A DNA stretch of 64,000 nt. Origin: Lawsonella clevelandensis. GTDB lineage: Bacteria; Actinomycetota; Actinomycetes; Mycobacteriales; Mycobacteriaceae. Shown here piece after piece: positions 17,526-26,030 of the stretch (positions within the stretch are counted from its first letter, which is position 1; each line of letters begins with the position of its first letter). The translations under genes were made by a program, and so were the position numbers. The stretch lies in assembly GCF_003241315.1 (NCBI RefSeq), contig NZ_QFOZ01000001.1, positions 434,001 to 498,000 of the forward strand. Direction: 5' to 3'. Under the pieces are notes generated by a model. That model did not search any database. It saw only the letters and a list, made by a program, of their open reading frames with translations, and was not told the origin of the DNA.

Positions 17526-19166
17526 GTGAGCACCCCACACAAAGCCAACCGAAACACTGCCATCAAGACAACTGGACGAACACTAGTTGGTGTTGGTGTA
17601 ACGGGCGCTGTTGCGCTCACTGGTGCCGGCTTCGGTCAAGCCCAGCCGCATATTGACAATCAACGAGAAAATTCAGGTCCGGATACAGATCTGGACGCCT
17701 TGCTTAAGCAACTCGCTACCACAAACCAGGATCTTGCTACCCTGCAACACCAGCTTGGCCAAGATCAAGAACGAGCAAACAAGGCTCTCGTAGACCTCCA
17801 AAGTGCTCGCCTCCGTGCAGCTGATGCTCAAAAAGAAGCTGATGCTGCAGCTGCTCAACTTGCCACTGCACAAAAAAATGTACTGCGCGCACAACAGCAG
17901 CTGAATACCATCGCTGCCGATGCTTATCGAAATACCTCAACGAGCAGTTCTACACTCGAGCTAATGAGTGGAGAAGATCCCGACTCAGTTATGGCGCGTG
18001 ATGCAGTTATTAGCCGTGCAGCTGCACAACAAAGCTCCATTGTTGATGAACTCAAACAAGCCCGCGCCGTAAGCGCGAACCGCTCCTCGCATGCAAAAGA
18101 AGCAGCCGCCGCTGCAGAAGCTGCTACCCAACGGGCTGTATCGCGAAATCATGATGCGGAAGATACTCTGCTTGCTTCTCGCACCGCGGTACGCACCAAG
18201 CAAAAAGAAATTGAACAGCTTGCTAAGAAACGTGCCACCCTTACTACTAAGCTGCAGAAGATGCAGGTATCCTCCGCCCGATCACAGTCAGTTCATAATG
18301 GCACCATTGACGAAGCAGCAATTCGAGCAGGTGTAGTGCAAGGGGCAAGAAGCGGAGCAGCAATAACCCGTGCAGCTGTCCATACTGCAGCTAGTGCACA
18401 TGTTGACCTTAGTCATGTGAACACAACTGCAGATCTCGCTAAGCTGCCGATAGAAGCACTGCAGTCTATTCCACCATCAGAGTGGAGAAGGCTTGGCGGA
18501 ACTATTCAGAGAGAAGTAGCGAAGCAAAGCCCAGAAGCAGCTGTAGCCGTTGGCATTGCCACTGACGTAACTATTAAGGCAATACCACATTTGTCTATCG
18601 TTACTAATAGCATCGATCTTTTGGCTAGTGTGCCCGATGCCATTGAAGGCGATGGATCAGCAAGTTCAGTCGTTCCTGATACTGGCTCCATTGCTAAGCC
18701 TGGCGCCGCTGCCTCGCTGGATACTCTTTTCCTTAGTGCCCAGCAAAAAATCGAAAAGGTTATTAACCGTGGTATGTCTCAGCTGGGTGTTCCTTACGCG
18801 TGGGGCGGCGGAAACGTCGATGGCCCAACCCGCGGTATTCGAGACGGCGGCGTAGCGGATTCCTATGGCGACTACAACAAGGTCGGTTTCGATTGTTCTG
18901 GCCTAATGGTGTATTCGTTCGCTGCACTTGGCTATAACTTGCCTCACTACAGTGGCTACCAGTACACCTCTGGTACGCAGATACCGGCGTCACAGATGAA
19001 ACGTGGCGACATGATCTTCTACGGTCCTGGCGGTAGCGAGCACGTTACCCTCTACCTTGGTGACGGCATGATGCTGGAAGCACCATGTTCTGGTGATGTT
19101 GTCAAGGTCAGTCCTGTCCGCTGGGAGGGTATGACACCTTACGTTGTTCGTATGGTTATGAATTAA
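17526..19166 (+). CDS. ripA: Secreted NlpC/P60 peptidoglycan endopeptidase, RipA-like
   Basis: The protein has 546 residues from the GTG at 17526, which has AAGGAG five bases upstream; upstream in-frame codons lack one. A signal peptide (basic start, then VGVGVTGAVALTGAGFGQA) precedes a long Ala/Gln/Lys-rich coiled coil (about residues 60-280) and a linker. The C-terminal NlpC/P60 domain has the catalytic Cys457 (FDCSG), His506 (SEHVTLY) and Glu518, with the His-Glu spacing of 12 seen in RipA. It cleaves stem peptides of peptidoglycan during septation. Position after acn and the Rv1476-like gene matches ripA. The coiled coil may serve as an autoinhibitory or partner-binding region. Confidence 0.9.
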   Translation: MSTPHKANRNTAIKTTGRTLVGVGVTGAVALTGAGFGQAQPHIDNQRENSGPDTDLDALLKQLATTNQDLATLQHQLGQDQERANKALVDLQSARLRAADAQKEADAAAAQLATAQKNVLRAQQQLNTIAADAYRNTSTSSSTLELMSGEDPDSVMARDAVISRAAAQQSSIVDELKQARAVSANRSSHAKEAAAAAEAATQRAVSRNHDAEDTLLASRTAVRTKQKEIEQLAKKRATLTTKLQKMQVSSARSQSVHNGTIDEAAIRAGVVQGARSGAAITRAAVHTAASAHVDLSHVNTTADLAKLPIEALQSIPPSEWRRLGGTIQREVAKQSPEAAVAVGIATDVTIKAIPHLSIVTNSIDLLASVPDAIEGDGSASSVVPDTGSIAKPGAAASLDTLFLSAQQKIEKVINRGMSQLGVPYAWGGGNVDGPTRGIRDGGVADSYGDYNKVGFDCSGLMVYSFAALGYNLPHYSGYQYTSGTQIPASQMKRGDMIFYGPGGSEHVTLYLGDGMMLEAPCSGDVVKVSPVRWEGMTPYVVRMVMN

Positions 19167-19169
19167 CGT

Positions 19170-20015
19170 TTATAACGTAGGAGAGTGGTGATAGCGCCAC
19201 TCATTCCAGGCAGTACCGCGCGCCCGCTGAGCTGTTCGCAAGAGTGGGATAAGCGCGGTTTCTGCTGTCTGCGCATAGTGTCGTGTAACGGACACAATTG
19301 CAGCAACGTGGTCTGCCGCAAAAATCAATTGCAGATAATGTCCCTCAACACTCGGCGGATATGTAACAGAGTCGCTAATAAGTAATGCACTATCAATATC
19401 AATAAGGGCATTACGGAAATCCTCATCTTGTTGTTCGCTAATGATATGAGGAGTGTGCTGCAGTCTCTGTAGTGATGCTTCCTCCGCACGACGTAAGTCT
19501 CCTAATGCCGCACGCGGTCCCGCATTGACAATGGGAGGCAGTTGTCCCGGAAAGGGAACGAGACGCCACAAAACGACGTCACGCAGGGGAGTCATAAAAC
19601 TAACCTCAAAAGGTCCGTCAGGGTGCTCATGCGGATGTCCTAGAGCCAATGCCTCACCACCTGCAGTACTTATTAGTTCCCCCAATGCGGTAGTACTGAG
19701 AACACTCTCTTCCTCTGTTGCGGATTCCACTAGTTCATGAGTACCTGGGGGAGTAGTAGGAAGTTCGCTATATGCTCCGGGCAGTACTTGTAGGAATCTT
19801 ATGTCCCAGGGACGAGTTATACGTAGTAGTTCTACAAGACCGCTATATGTGTGACCATCACCAGTAACAATGCGGTGGTCTTTCCCCCATGGAAGAAGAG
19901 CTTCAATAAGATCATCCGGGCTGATTTCGCCACGGTGTAAAGCGGGAAGCCACCAGGTAGCGGAGAAAAGAGGAGAAGCCATGGCATCCAGCATAGTCAC
20001 TATGATGGATGCCAT
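19170..20015 (-). CDS. Protein of unknown function, divergent from DUF3097
   Basis: The reading frame codes 281 residues from ATG 20015, or 270 from ATG 19982 (MASPLFSATWWLP). The latter avoids the overlap with the opposite gene and may be the true start; neither has a strong ribosome site. I do not recognise the family. No signal peptide or membrane segment is evident; the protein is acidic, with aromatic and Pro-rich patches (LPALHRGEISPDDLIEAL, then RDVVLWRLVPFPGQLPP) and a helical C-terminus. It converges tail to tail with the RipA-like gene with only three bases between stops, and opposes the DUF3097 gene head to head on a palindrome. Confidence 0.7.
   Translation of the reverse strand: MASIIVTMLDAMASPLFSATWWLPALHRGEISPDDLIEALLPWGKDHRIVTGDGHTYSGLVELLRITRPWDIRFLQVLPGAYSELPTTPPGTHELVESATEEESVLSTTALGELISTAGGEALALGHPHEHPDGPFEVSFMTPLRDVVLWRLVPFPGQLPPIVNAGPRAALGDLRRAEEASLQRLQHTPHIISEQQDEDFRNALIDIDSALLISDSVTYPPSVEGHYLQLIFAADHVAAIVSVTRHYAQTAETALIPLLRTAQRARGTAWNEWRYHHSPTL
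19981..20015. promoter_or_regulatory. 35-base palindrome covering divergent start codons
   Basis: The outer ten bases ATGGCATCCA match TGGATGCCAT perfectly as an inverted repeat. The inner part also matches, apart from one pair and the centre base, so 32 of 34 arm positions are symmetric. An ATG stands at each end in opposite directions, so both strands encode nearly the same peptide start (MASxIVTMxDAM). The DUF3097 start at the left end has AGGAGAA upstream. An operator role is inferred. Confidence 0.85.
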
Positions 20016-20844
20016 GCCGCATTGGAATGATCGCTATGGACGAGACCCCCTAGCTAAGAAAAAAGCTCCGAAACAGTACCGCACAGTAGAGGGAACACGC
20101 GGACTTATCATCGAGGATGCCGCCACCGAATACTGCGGAGCTGTTGTGGGCTTCGAAAAATCAGATAGTGGCCTGCTGGTACGCCTCGAAGATCGCCACG
20201 GCCATGTGCGAGTATTCCCTACCAAACCTGGACTTTTACTATTAGAAGGGGAGCCCATTCATCTTATTCGTCCGCGTCAAACCCCACGTGGTCCACAACT
20301 TTCCAATAGTGGTTCGCGGCTCGCTGCACATCCGCAGCGGGCACGTACAGCACGCGCATCGCGTATATGGGTGGAAGGGAAACATGATGCTCTTATCGTG
20401 CAGCAAGTATGGGGGCATGATCTTGCCCAAGAGGGGATTGTGGTAGAAGAACTATCCGGTCTCGATAACCTTCCGGAGCGGCTTGCCTACTTTTCTCCCT
20501 CTCCTCAACGACGAGTGGGTGTACTGGCTGATCATCTCATCACTGGTACAAAAGAAACTGCATTAGTAGACAATGTTGGCGATAACGTTCTTGTCACTGG
20601 GCATCCTTTTGTCGATATTTGGGCGGCAGTAAAACCCGCAACAATGGGGATATCCGCCTGGCCAGACATACCAATGGGTGAGGATTGGAAAACTGGTACG
20701 TGCCAACGTCTTGGCTGGGGTACTCCACAAGACGGGTGGAGAAGAATTGCCGCACGTGTAAAAACGTATCGAGATCTTGACTCCACTCTTATTGGTGCAG
20801 TAGAACGCCTCATTGATTTTGTGACGGAGCCGGGGGCTCTCTGA
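19981..20844 (+). CDS. DUF3097 family protein
   Basis: The start is set at ATG 19981 because AGGAGAA ends three bases before it, giving 287 residues. The N-terminal part has DRYGRDPLAKKK and an SH3-like stretch, with EDAATEYCGAVVGFEKS then LEDRHGHVRVFP. Then RIWVEGKHDALIVQQVWG and GVLADHLITGTKE resemble a Toprim-like acidic core, an impression I cannot verify. DUF3097 proteins are widespread in actinobacteria and have no established function. The C-terminus overlaps the converging TVP38 gene by 35 bases. The N-terminal dozen residues are dictated by the palindrome. Confidence 0.85.
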   Translation: MASSIVTMMDAMPHWNDRYGRDPLAKKKAPKQYRTVEGTRGLIIEDAATEYCGAVVGFEKSDSGLLVRLEDRHGHVRVFPTKPGLLLLEGEPIHLIRPRQTPRGPQLSNSGSRLAAHPQRARTARASRIWVEGKHDALIVQQVWGHDLAQEGIVVEELSGLDNLPERLAYFSPSPQRRVGVLADHLITGTKETALVDNVGDNVLVTGHPFVDIWAAVKPATMGISAWPDIPMGEDWKTGTCQRLGWGTPQDGWRRIAARVKTYRDLDSTLIGAVERLIDFVTEPGAL

Positions 20845-21577
20845 GTGACGTTGTTACGGGCATTTTTGCGTCAATAACAAGGCCCACAATTCCCATGGCG
20901 CAACAACACAAGCCCACAAGAATGACCCAAGGATTGGCATGCCCCACAGCCGCCTCACCGAACAAAACACCCGCTGTAGTGCCGGGAGCGCTACACACTA
21001 ATGTCGCCACTGCAAAAGGAAGCATACGTACCGGAGTAAGCGCGGCAGCATAGTTCAGTACAGAAAACGGGACAAACGGAATAAGCCTTAACGATCCGAC
21101 AGCCAACCATCCTCGTTTTTCAAGGCGCTCATTAAGAGCATCCAACATAGGATGATGCAGGTGTTCTTCTACCCAGCCACGAAACACGTAGCGGGTAAGA
21201 GCACACGCTACTACTGCTGATAGCACGGTGGCACCAAGGCACACTGCTAATGCCAGCAGTGGTGGGAAGAGAATCCCCGATATTAGCGTGAAAAATGTGC
21301 GAGGGATAGGAAACAGGGTGAGGAGAACATAGCACAAGAAAAAAACGAAGGGGAACCAACGACCCAACCGTGCCACACCGTGGCGAACAACAATTAACGG
21401 CGGCACATCAGTAAGAAAAAGAAGAAGTATCCCCACAACAATAACGATGGGAATAATGAGTTGTTTCCACAGAGGAGCACTCCGGAAACCTGCCCATATT
21501 TCACGACAGATATAACACAGCAGTGACCATAATCTCCGAAGCGCTACACGCACCCCAGAAACCGGTTTTTCTGCCAT
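20810..21577 (-). CDS. TVP38/TMEM64 family membrane protein
   Basis: This 255-residue polytopic membrane protein belongs to the TVP38/TMEM64 (VTT, DedA-related) family. Visible are the re-entrant segment VLLTLFPIPRTFFTLISGILFPP, normally near the start of the domain, and LRLIPFVPFSVLNYAAALT, with the Arg and Pro typical of the second re-entrant loop. Related proteins scramble or flip lipids, including carrier lipids in some bacteria; the substrate here is unknown. AAGGA precedes the ATG. Its 3' end overlaps that of DUF3097 by 35 bases. Confidence 0.87.
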   Translation of the reverse strand: MAEKPVSGVRVALRRLWSLLCYICREIWAGFRSAPLWKQLIIPIVIVVGILLLFLTDVPPLIVVRHGVARLGRWFPFVFFLCYVLLTLFPIPRTFFTLISGILFPPLLALAVCLGATVLSAVVACALTRYVFRGWVEEHLHHPMLDALNERLEKRGWLAVGSLRLIPFVPFSVLNYAAALTPVRMLPFAVATLVCSAPGTTAGVLFGEAAVGHANPWVILVGLCCCAMGIVGLVIDAKMPVTTSLREPPAPSQNQ

Positions 21578-21682
21578 TACTGAATCCTTCGTTGTCGCTT
21601 TCTCTCTCTATTGTATTTCGCTACTGCAACTATCTGCCGCGATTATCTCCTAGGTATCCACTGTTCTCTATTGTGACAACAG

Positions 21683-21721
21683 AAAAACCCTGCAGCATGG
21701 AATACCACGTGCAGGGTTTTT
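21683..21721 (-). terminator. Terminator after tRNA-Leu
   Basis: A perfect 12-base inverted repeat (21683-21694 with 21710-21721) ends in T runs on both strands. It starts nine bases beyond the 3' end of tRNA-Leu on the minus strand. Confidence 0.85.
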
Positions 21722-21729
21722 AGAATTTG

Positions 21730-21818
21730 TGTCCGAGGGGGGACTTGAACCCCCACGCCCGTTTAATTTGGGCACTAGCACCTCAAGCTAGCGCGTCTAC
21801 CTATTCCGCCACTCGGAC
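21730..21818 (-). tRNA. tRNA-Leu (anticodon GAG)
   Basis: The minus strand folds as a class II tRNA: seven-base acceptor stem GTCCGAG with CTCGGAC, D arm with TGGCGGAATAGGTAGAC, anticodon loop CTTGAGG with GAG, a long variable arm (TGCCCAAATTAAACGGGCG), and the TTCAAGT T loop. The discriminator is A and CCA is not encoded. A terminator follows. It stands alone between the TVP38 gene and pyrD. Confidence 0.95.
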
Positions 21819-21822
21819 TCAC

Positions 21823-21848
21823 TGTGTAATTATCATGTGTAATTATCA
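21823..21848 (-). repeat. Tandem 13-base repeat just upstream of tRNA-Leu
   Basis: TGTGTAATTATCA occurs twice in direct tandem (21823-21835, 21836-21848). Read on the minus strand it gives two copies of TGATAATTACACA, each with a -10-like ATAATT, within 30 bases of the tRNA 5' end, so it may duplicate the promoter core. Three looser 10-base units around (T)GAATCTGTG follow at about 21885-21914. Confidence 0.5.
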
Positions 21849-22001
21849 ACTGCTACCGTGAAGAACTCTTCTGCCTAATCCATGAGAATCTGTATGAATC
21901 TGTGTGAATTAGTGCGAAAGTGTTTCACTAGGTTGCTTGGATTAATTTACTGCAAACTCTACTAAAACCCCAAATCGCCTGTACAACGTAGATTATCGCG
22001 T

Positions 22002-23072
22002 TTATCTCACAGCAGATCCGACAGCTTCTGAAATAGATGAAAATCCGTTTTTGCGTAGCTTCTTCGCCAATCCTTTGTGGATATGGTGAGCCCAGAAAGG
22101 ACCTTGATAAATGAACGCCGTATATCCCTGTAGAAGATCTGCACCGTGCGTTATCCGCTCCCATGCATCATCAACAGTTTCAATACCACCGCATCCAATC
22201 AGCACAATACGTCCCTGTGTTTTCGCATAGATCCGATCTAGCACCTCAAGGGAACGTTTTTTCTCCGGCTGCCCAGAAATTCCACCAGAACCCATTGCAG
22301 CCACCTTGGCGGCATCTGTACGGAGACCCTCTCGAGAAATTGTTGTATTAGTGGCAATAATGCCAGCCAGTTTAAGATCCAATGCTAAATCTGTAATCGC
22401 ATCAATATCTTCATTAGAAAGATCTGGAGCAATTTTTACCAGCACCGGCACCTCAGATACTGCCTGCACTCCCTCCAGAATAGGACGCAGAGATTCTACA
22501 GCTTGCAAATCACGCAAGCCTGGAGTGTTGGGGGAGGACACATTCACAACAAGATAATCTGCCAGCGCACTCACCAAACGAGCAGATGTACGGTAATCCG
22601 CCACTGCTTCCTCCGGGGGTACTACTTTGGTCTTGCCAATGTTGATGCCAGTAATAGTGGTACCGCGGCGGCGACGTAAATTATTTGCGGCATACCCAGC
22701 ACCATGGTTATTAAAGCCCATCCGGTTGAGCAATGCGCGATCCTCAGGAAGACGGAACAAACGTGGCTGCGGGTTACCAGGTTGGCCAGCAGCCGTCACT
22801 GTCCCCATTTCCGCATAGCCGAATCCCATGGGTCCCCATGCATCGGATGCTGCTGCATTTTTATCGAAACCGGCGGCTAGACCCAATGGTGCAGGAAAAT
22901 GCACACCAAAAAGATCTTGGGCAAGAATATCGTCCTCGTAGTTAAAAACGGAGCTAGCTAATTGCCCTAACGCAGGTACCAGGTGAAGTGTTTTTATCAT
23001 GCCGAACACAAAAGTGTGGATCTTCTCGGGGGGAAGAAGGAACATTGTGCGCTTCACGACTTCATATAACAC
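22002..23072 (-). CDS. pyrD: Dihydroorotate dehydrogenase (quinone)
   Basis: This class 2 enzyme oxidises dihydroorotate to orotate in pyrimidine synthesis and passes electrons to membrane quinones through FMN. The 356-residue protein has the class 2 N-terminal helical extension. PLGLAAGFDKNA, the catalytic-loop region VNVSSPNTPGLR (Ser in place of the class 1 Cys) and the FMN phosphate-binding LIGCGGIETVDDA are visible. It is monocistronic in appearance, with tRNA-Leu downstream and divergent from uppP over a 150-base spacer. Confidence 0.96.
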   Translation of the reverse strand: MLYEVVKRTMFLLPPEKIHTFVFGMIKTLHLVPALGQLASSVFNYEDDILAQDLFGVHFPAPLGLAAGFDKNAAASDAWGPMGFGYAEMGTVTAAGQPGNPQPRLFRLPEDRALLNRMGFNNHGAGYAANNLRRRRGTTITGINIGKTKVVPPEEAVADYRTSARLVSALADYLVVNVSSPNTPGLRDLQAVESLRPILEGVQAVSEVPVLVKIAPDLSNEDIDAITDLALDLKLAGIIATNTTISREGLRTDAAKVAAMGSGGISGQPEKKRSLEVLDRIYAKTQGRIVLIGCGGIETVDDAWERITHGADLLQGYTAFIYQGPFWAHHIHKGLAKKLRKNGFSSISEAVGSAVR

Positions 23073-23222
23073 TGGTTACCTACCTGCTGGGTTGAGGACT
23101 GTCATGTCTATCTTGCCACCCTTTAGGATAAACTGCTGACCATGCAGGAGGAAAAGCAATTAGCAGACTCTTTTCGCTAGGCTTAGTGACAGGCGAATGC
23201 AGCACCATAACAAGGAGCAAGT

Positions 23223-24059
23223 GTGGGGACTATGAGTTGGGCACAAACAATTGTGCTCTCTATCGTGCAGGGACTAACTGAATTCCTCCCAGTATCATCT
23301 TCTGGACACCTTAATATCGTTTCGCGTCTCTGCTGGGGAGCAGATGCTGGAGCTTCCTTCACTGCTGTCATACAACTTGGTACGGAACTGGCAGTCCTGG
23401 TCTTTTTTGCTAAAGATATTGTCCGCATTATCAAAGCGTGGTTTATTGGCCTATTCCACAAGGATCGTAGGGACAATCTTGACTACAAGATGGGGTGGTA
23501 CGTCATTGTTGGTACTATCCCAATCGGTCTTATCGGATTTTTGGCAAAGGATGCTATTCGGGACAATCTCCGCAGTCTCTGGGTAACGGCCAGTGTGCTT
23601 GTTGTGTTCTCTTTTGTTTTTATGGCAGCAGAGAAATGGGGATCGCGGAAACGCGACTTCGACCAGCTCACAATGAAAGATTCCATCATTATGGGCTGTG
23701 CGCAATGCCTGGCACTCATTCCTGGCGTATCACGTTCCGGTGGAACTATCTCTGCAGGACTTTTTATTGGTCTTAAACGCTCAGTAGCCACCCGCTATAG
23801 TTTTCTTCTGGCTATTCCAGCAGTGTTAGCTTCCGGCATTTTCTCCCTACCAGATGCTTTTAACCCCACACATGGTCAGGCAGCAACTAGTTCTCAGCTA
23901 GGTGTGGGTGTTGTTATTGCTTTTATTCTGGGATATATCTCTATCGCATGGCTATTAAAGTTTGTAGAAAAGCATTCTCTTAACTGGTTTGCGGGTTACC
24001 GCGTTATCGTTGGTGTAATAGTCCTTATTCTCCTTGGAACCGGGGTGCTTACCGCCTAG
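23223..24059 (+). CDS. uppP: Undecaprenyl-diphosphatase UppP/BacA
   Basis: UppP dephosphorylates undecaprenyl (or decaprenyl) diphosphate at the outer face of the membrane to recycle the cell-wall carrier lipid; extra copies give bacitracin resistance. The 278-residue polytopic protein shows both active-site motifs: LTEFLPVSSSGHL near residues 18-30 and PGVSRSGGTISAG. GTG 23223 is chosen because AAGGAG lies five bases before it; ATG 23232 is too far. The stop overlaps the start of the next gene, so the two are coupled. Confidence 0.96.
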   Translation: MGTMSWAQTIVLSIVQGLTEFLPVSSSGHLNIVSRLCWGADAGASFTAVIQLGTELAVLVFFAKDIVRIIKAWFIGLFHKDRRDNLDYKMGWYVIVGTIPIGLIGFLAKDAIRDNLRSLWVTASVLVVFSFVFMAAEKWGSRKRDFDQLTMKDSIIMGCAQCLALIPGVSRSGGTISAGLFIGLKRSVATRYSFLLAIPAVLASGIFSLPDAFNPTHGQAATSSQLGVGVVIAFILGYISIAWLLKFVEKHSLNWFAGYRVIVGVIVLILLGTGVLTA

Positions 24060-24655
24060 TGTCTCGTCGGCTTTTTATTTTCGACCATCCGTCACGCTGC
24101 ATTATTGGCGCTATTGGGGAATATCCTGATCAAAGCTACTATCTGCAAGTTGTTCAAGATGGCCAATTAGTTTCTGTAGAACTTGATGCTATGCAGCTGC
24201 GGCTTATCGCTAAACGTATTGACCAGCTTTTAGACGATGTTGCCGACTACTACAACTTGCGGTTACCGCGTCGTGCTAGACACGTTGATGATCTTTCTCC
24301 GCTGGATCTGCCACTTGACTCAGAGTTCCTGGCGGGGACGATCGGTTTGGCGTGGAGTGAAGAAAAATCAGCTATTCTTCTTGAACTTCTTTCTTTCACC
24401 AATGGCGAATTTGATGAGAATCTCATCCTTTCCGATGATGCTGAAGAAGGACCAGATACCGTACGCATTATGCTCAGTCCTCATTTTGCTCGGCAGTTCG
24501 CGCATCGAACTAAAATTGTTTATGCAGCTGGCCGACCATTGTGCCCACTATGCGGTGAACCGATGGATCCAGAAGGACACATTTGTGTTCGTTTGAACGG
24601 TTATCGCCGTGATCTTGGTGAGATTATTGACCGACTAACTGATTATCAGCGTTAA
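24059..24655 (+). CDS. DUF3090 family protein
   Basis: The protein has 198 residues and a GTG start overlapping the uppP stop (TAGTG). It is acidic, and near the C-terminus carries CPLCGEPMDPEGHIC, a likely zinc ribbon with Cys pairs. It matches the actinobacterial DUF3090 family (N-terminal RLFIFDHPSRCIIGAIG, IAKRIDQLLDDV), usually found just upstream of mshC as here. No function is established. The 79-base gap to mshC shows only a weak inverted repeat. Confidence 0.85.
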   Translation: MSRRLFIFDHPSRCIIGAIGEYPDQSYYLQVVQDGQLVSVELDAMQLRLIAKRIDQLLDDVADYYNLRLPRRARHVDDLSPLDLPLDSEFLAGTIGLAWSEEKSAILLELLSFTNGEFDENLILSDDAEEGPDTVRIMLSPHFARQFAHRTKIVYAAGRPLCPLCGEPMDPEGHICVRLNGYRRDLGEIIDRLTDYQR

Positions 24656-24734
24656 AGTGCCACTGTCCCCCTAGTAGCTGGTTATAGATGACTGACTATA
24701 GGGGTGGAGAGGATAAGCCCTTAAAGAATCACCT

Positions 24735-26030
24735 GTGGCTAATCTTCGACATACATTGCATGCCAGTAAACTGGTGTCCATGTATGCATGGCCAAAGGTT
24801 TCTGTCCCAACTCTTCCCGGTATCTCGATTCCACTTCGCCTTTACGACACCTCCGCAGGAGAGCTAACAGCCGTCACTCCTGGGGAAACTGCAGGAATGT
24901 ACGTGTGCGGCATTACCCCTTATGACGCAACACATCTTGGTCACGCCGCGACCTATGTTACTTTCGACCTCATTAATCGCATTCTTAGAGATAATGGCCA
25001 CAACGTTCTTTACGTCCAAAACGTCACTGATGTTGATGACCCACTGTTCGAACGCGCAGAACGCGACGGCGTAGATTGGCGCGAATTAGGCAATGAGCAA
25101 ACCGATCTATTCCGCAGCGATATGGAAGCTCTCCGCGTTATTCCACCCGACCATTATGTCGGTGCCACAGAAGCCATTGACGAGGTTATCGAGTTTGTTC
25201 AAAAGCTATTCGATAAAGGCGCCGCATACCAGATTTCTGCTGAAGACGATCCAGATTACCAAGATGTGTACTTCCCGGTGACGGCTACACAACAGTTCGG
25301 CTATGAATCTGGCTATGATCGTCCTACGATGGAGCACTTCTTTGCAGAACGTGGCGGTGATCCGGAACGTCCCGGAAAGAAGCATCCGCTTGATGCTTTA
25401 TTGTGGCGTCAGCAGCGACCTGGTGAACCTGCATGGGATTCACCCTGGGGGGCGGGGCGCCCCGGTTGGCATATTGAGTGTGCGGCCATTGCTCTTAACC
25501 GTTTGGGAACCTCCTTTGATATTCAGGGGGGCGGCTCCGATCTAATTTTTCCTCATCATGAGTTTTCCGCCGCGCATGTGGAAGCGGCAACTGGATGTCA
25601 CCACATGGCTCGCCATTATGTCCACACTGGAATGATTGCCCTCGATGGCGTAAAGATGTCTAAATCCTTGGGGAATCTTGTCTTTGTCTCTAAACTGCGT
25701 GCTCAGGGTGTTCACCCTGGGGCTATCCGTCTGGGTATTTATGCGGGCCACTATGCCACGGATAGAGACTGGTCGGATGAAGTTCTCGCAACAGCTGTTG
25801 AGCGTCAGAAGCGTTGGCAGCAGGCTTGTGAACGCAACAGTGGTGTTCCTGCCGTGACTACTGTTCAGCGCGTTCGCGAAGCGCTTTCAGATGATCTCGA
25901 CACGCCTCGTGCACTGGCACTCATTGATGTGTGGGCAGATGAGACATTACGAGGATTAGGGGACGACGCTACTGCCCCCACAACTATGCGTACTCTTATC
26001 GATAGTCTTTTGGGCGTTACTCTCTATTAA
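24735..26030 (+). CDS. mshC: Cysteine:GlcN-Ins ligase MshC (mycothiol synthesis)
   Basis: MshC joins L-cysteine to glucosaminyl-inositol using ATP, the third committed step of mycothiol, the main thiol of actinobacteria. The protein is a shortened cysteinyl-tRNA synthetase: YVCGITPYDATHLGHAATY carries the zinc Cys and the HIGH-type motif, HVEAATGCHH and GWHIECAAIAL supply further zinc ligands, and KMSKSLGNLV is the KMSKS loop. The anticodon-binding domain is absent, as in the family. GTG 24735 gives 431 residues. ATG 24780 (MYAWPKV) fits the usual N-terminus better, giving 416; neither has a strong ribosome site. Confidence 0.95.
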   Translation: MANLRHTLHASKLVSMYAWPKVSVPTLPGISIPLRLYDTSAGELTAVTPGETAGMYVCGITPYDATHLGHAATYVTFDLINRILRDNGHNVLYVQNVTDVDDPLFERAERDGVDWRELGNEQTDLFRSDMEALRVIPPDHYVGATEAIDEVIEFVQKLFDKGAAYQISAEDDPDYQDVYFPVTATQQFGYESGYDRPTMEHFFAERGGDPERPGKKHPLDALLWRQQRPGEPAWDSPWGAGRPGWHIECAAIALNRLGTSFDIQGGGSDLIFPHHEFSAAHVEAATGCHHMARHYVHTGMIALDGVKMSKSLGNLVFVSKLRAQGVHPGAIRLGIYAGHYATDRDWSDEVLATAVERQKRWQQACERNSGVPAVTTVQRVREALSDDLDTPRALALIDVWADETLRGLGDDATAPTTMRTLIDSLLGVTLY

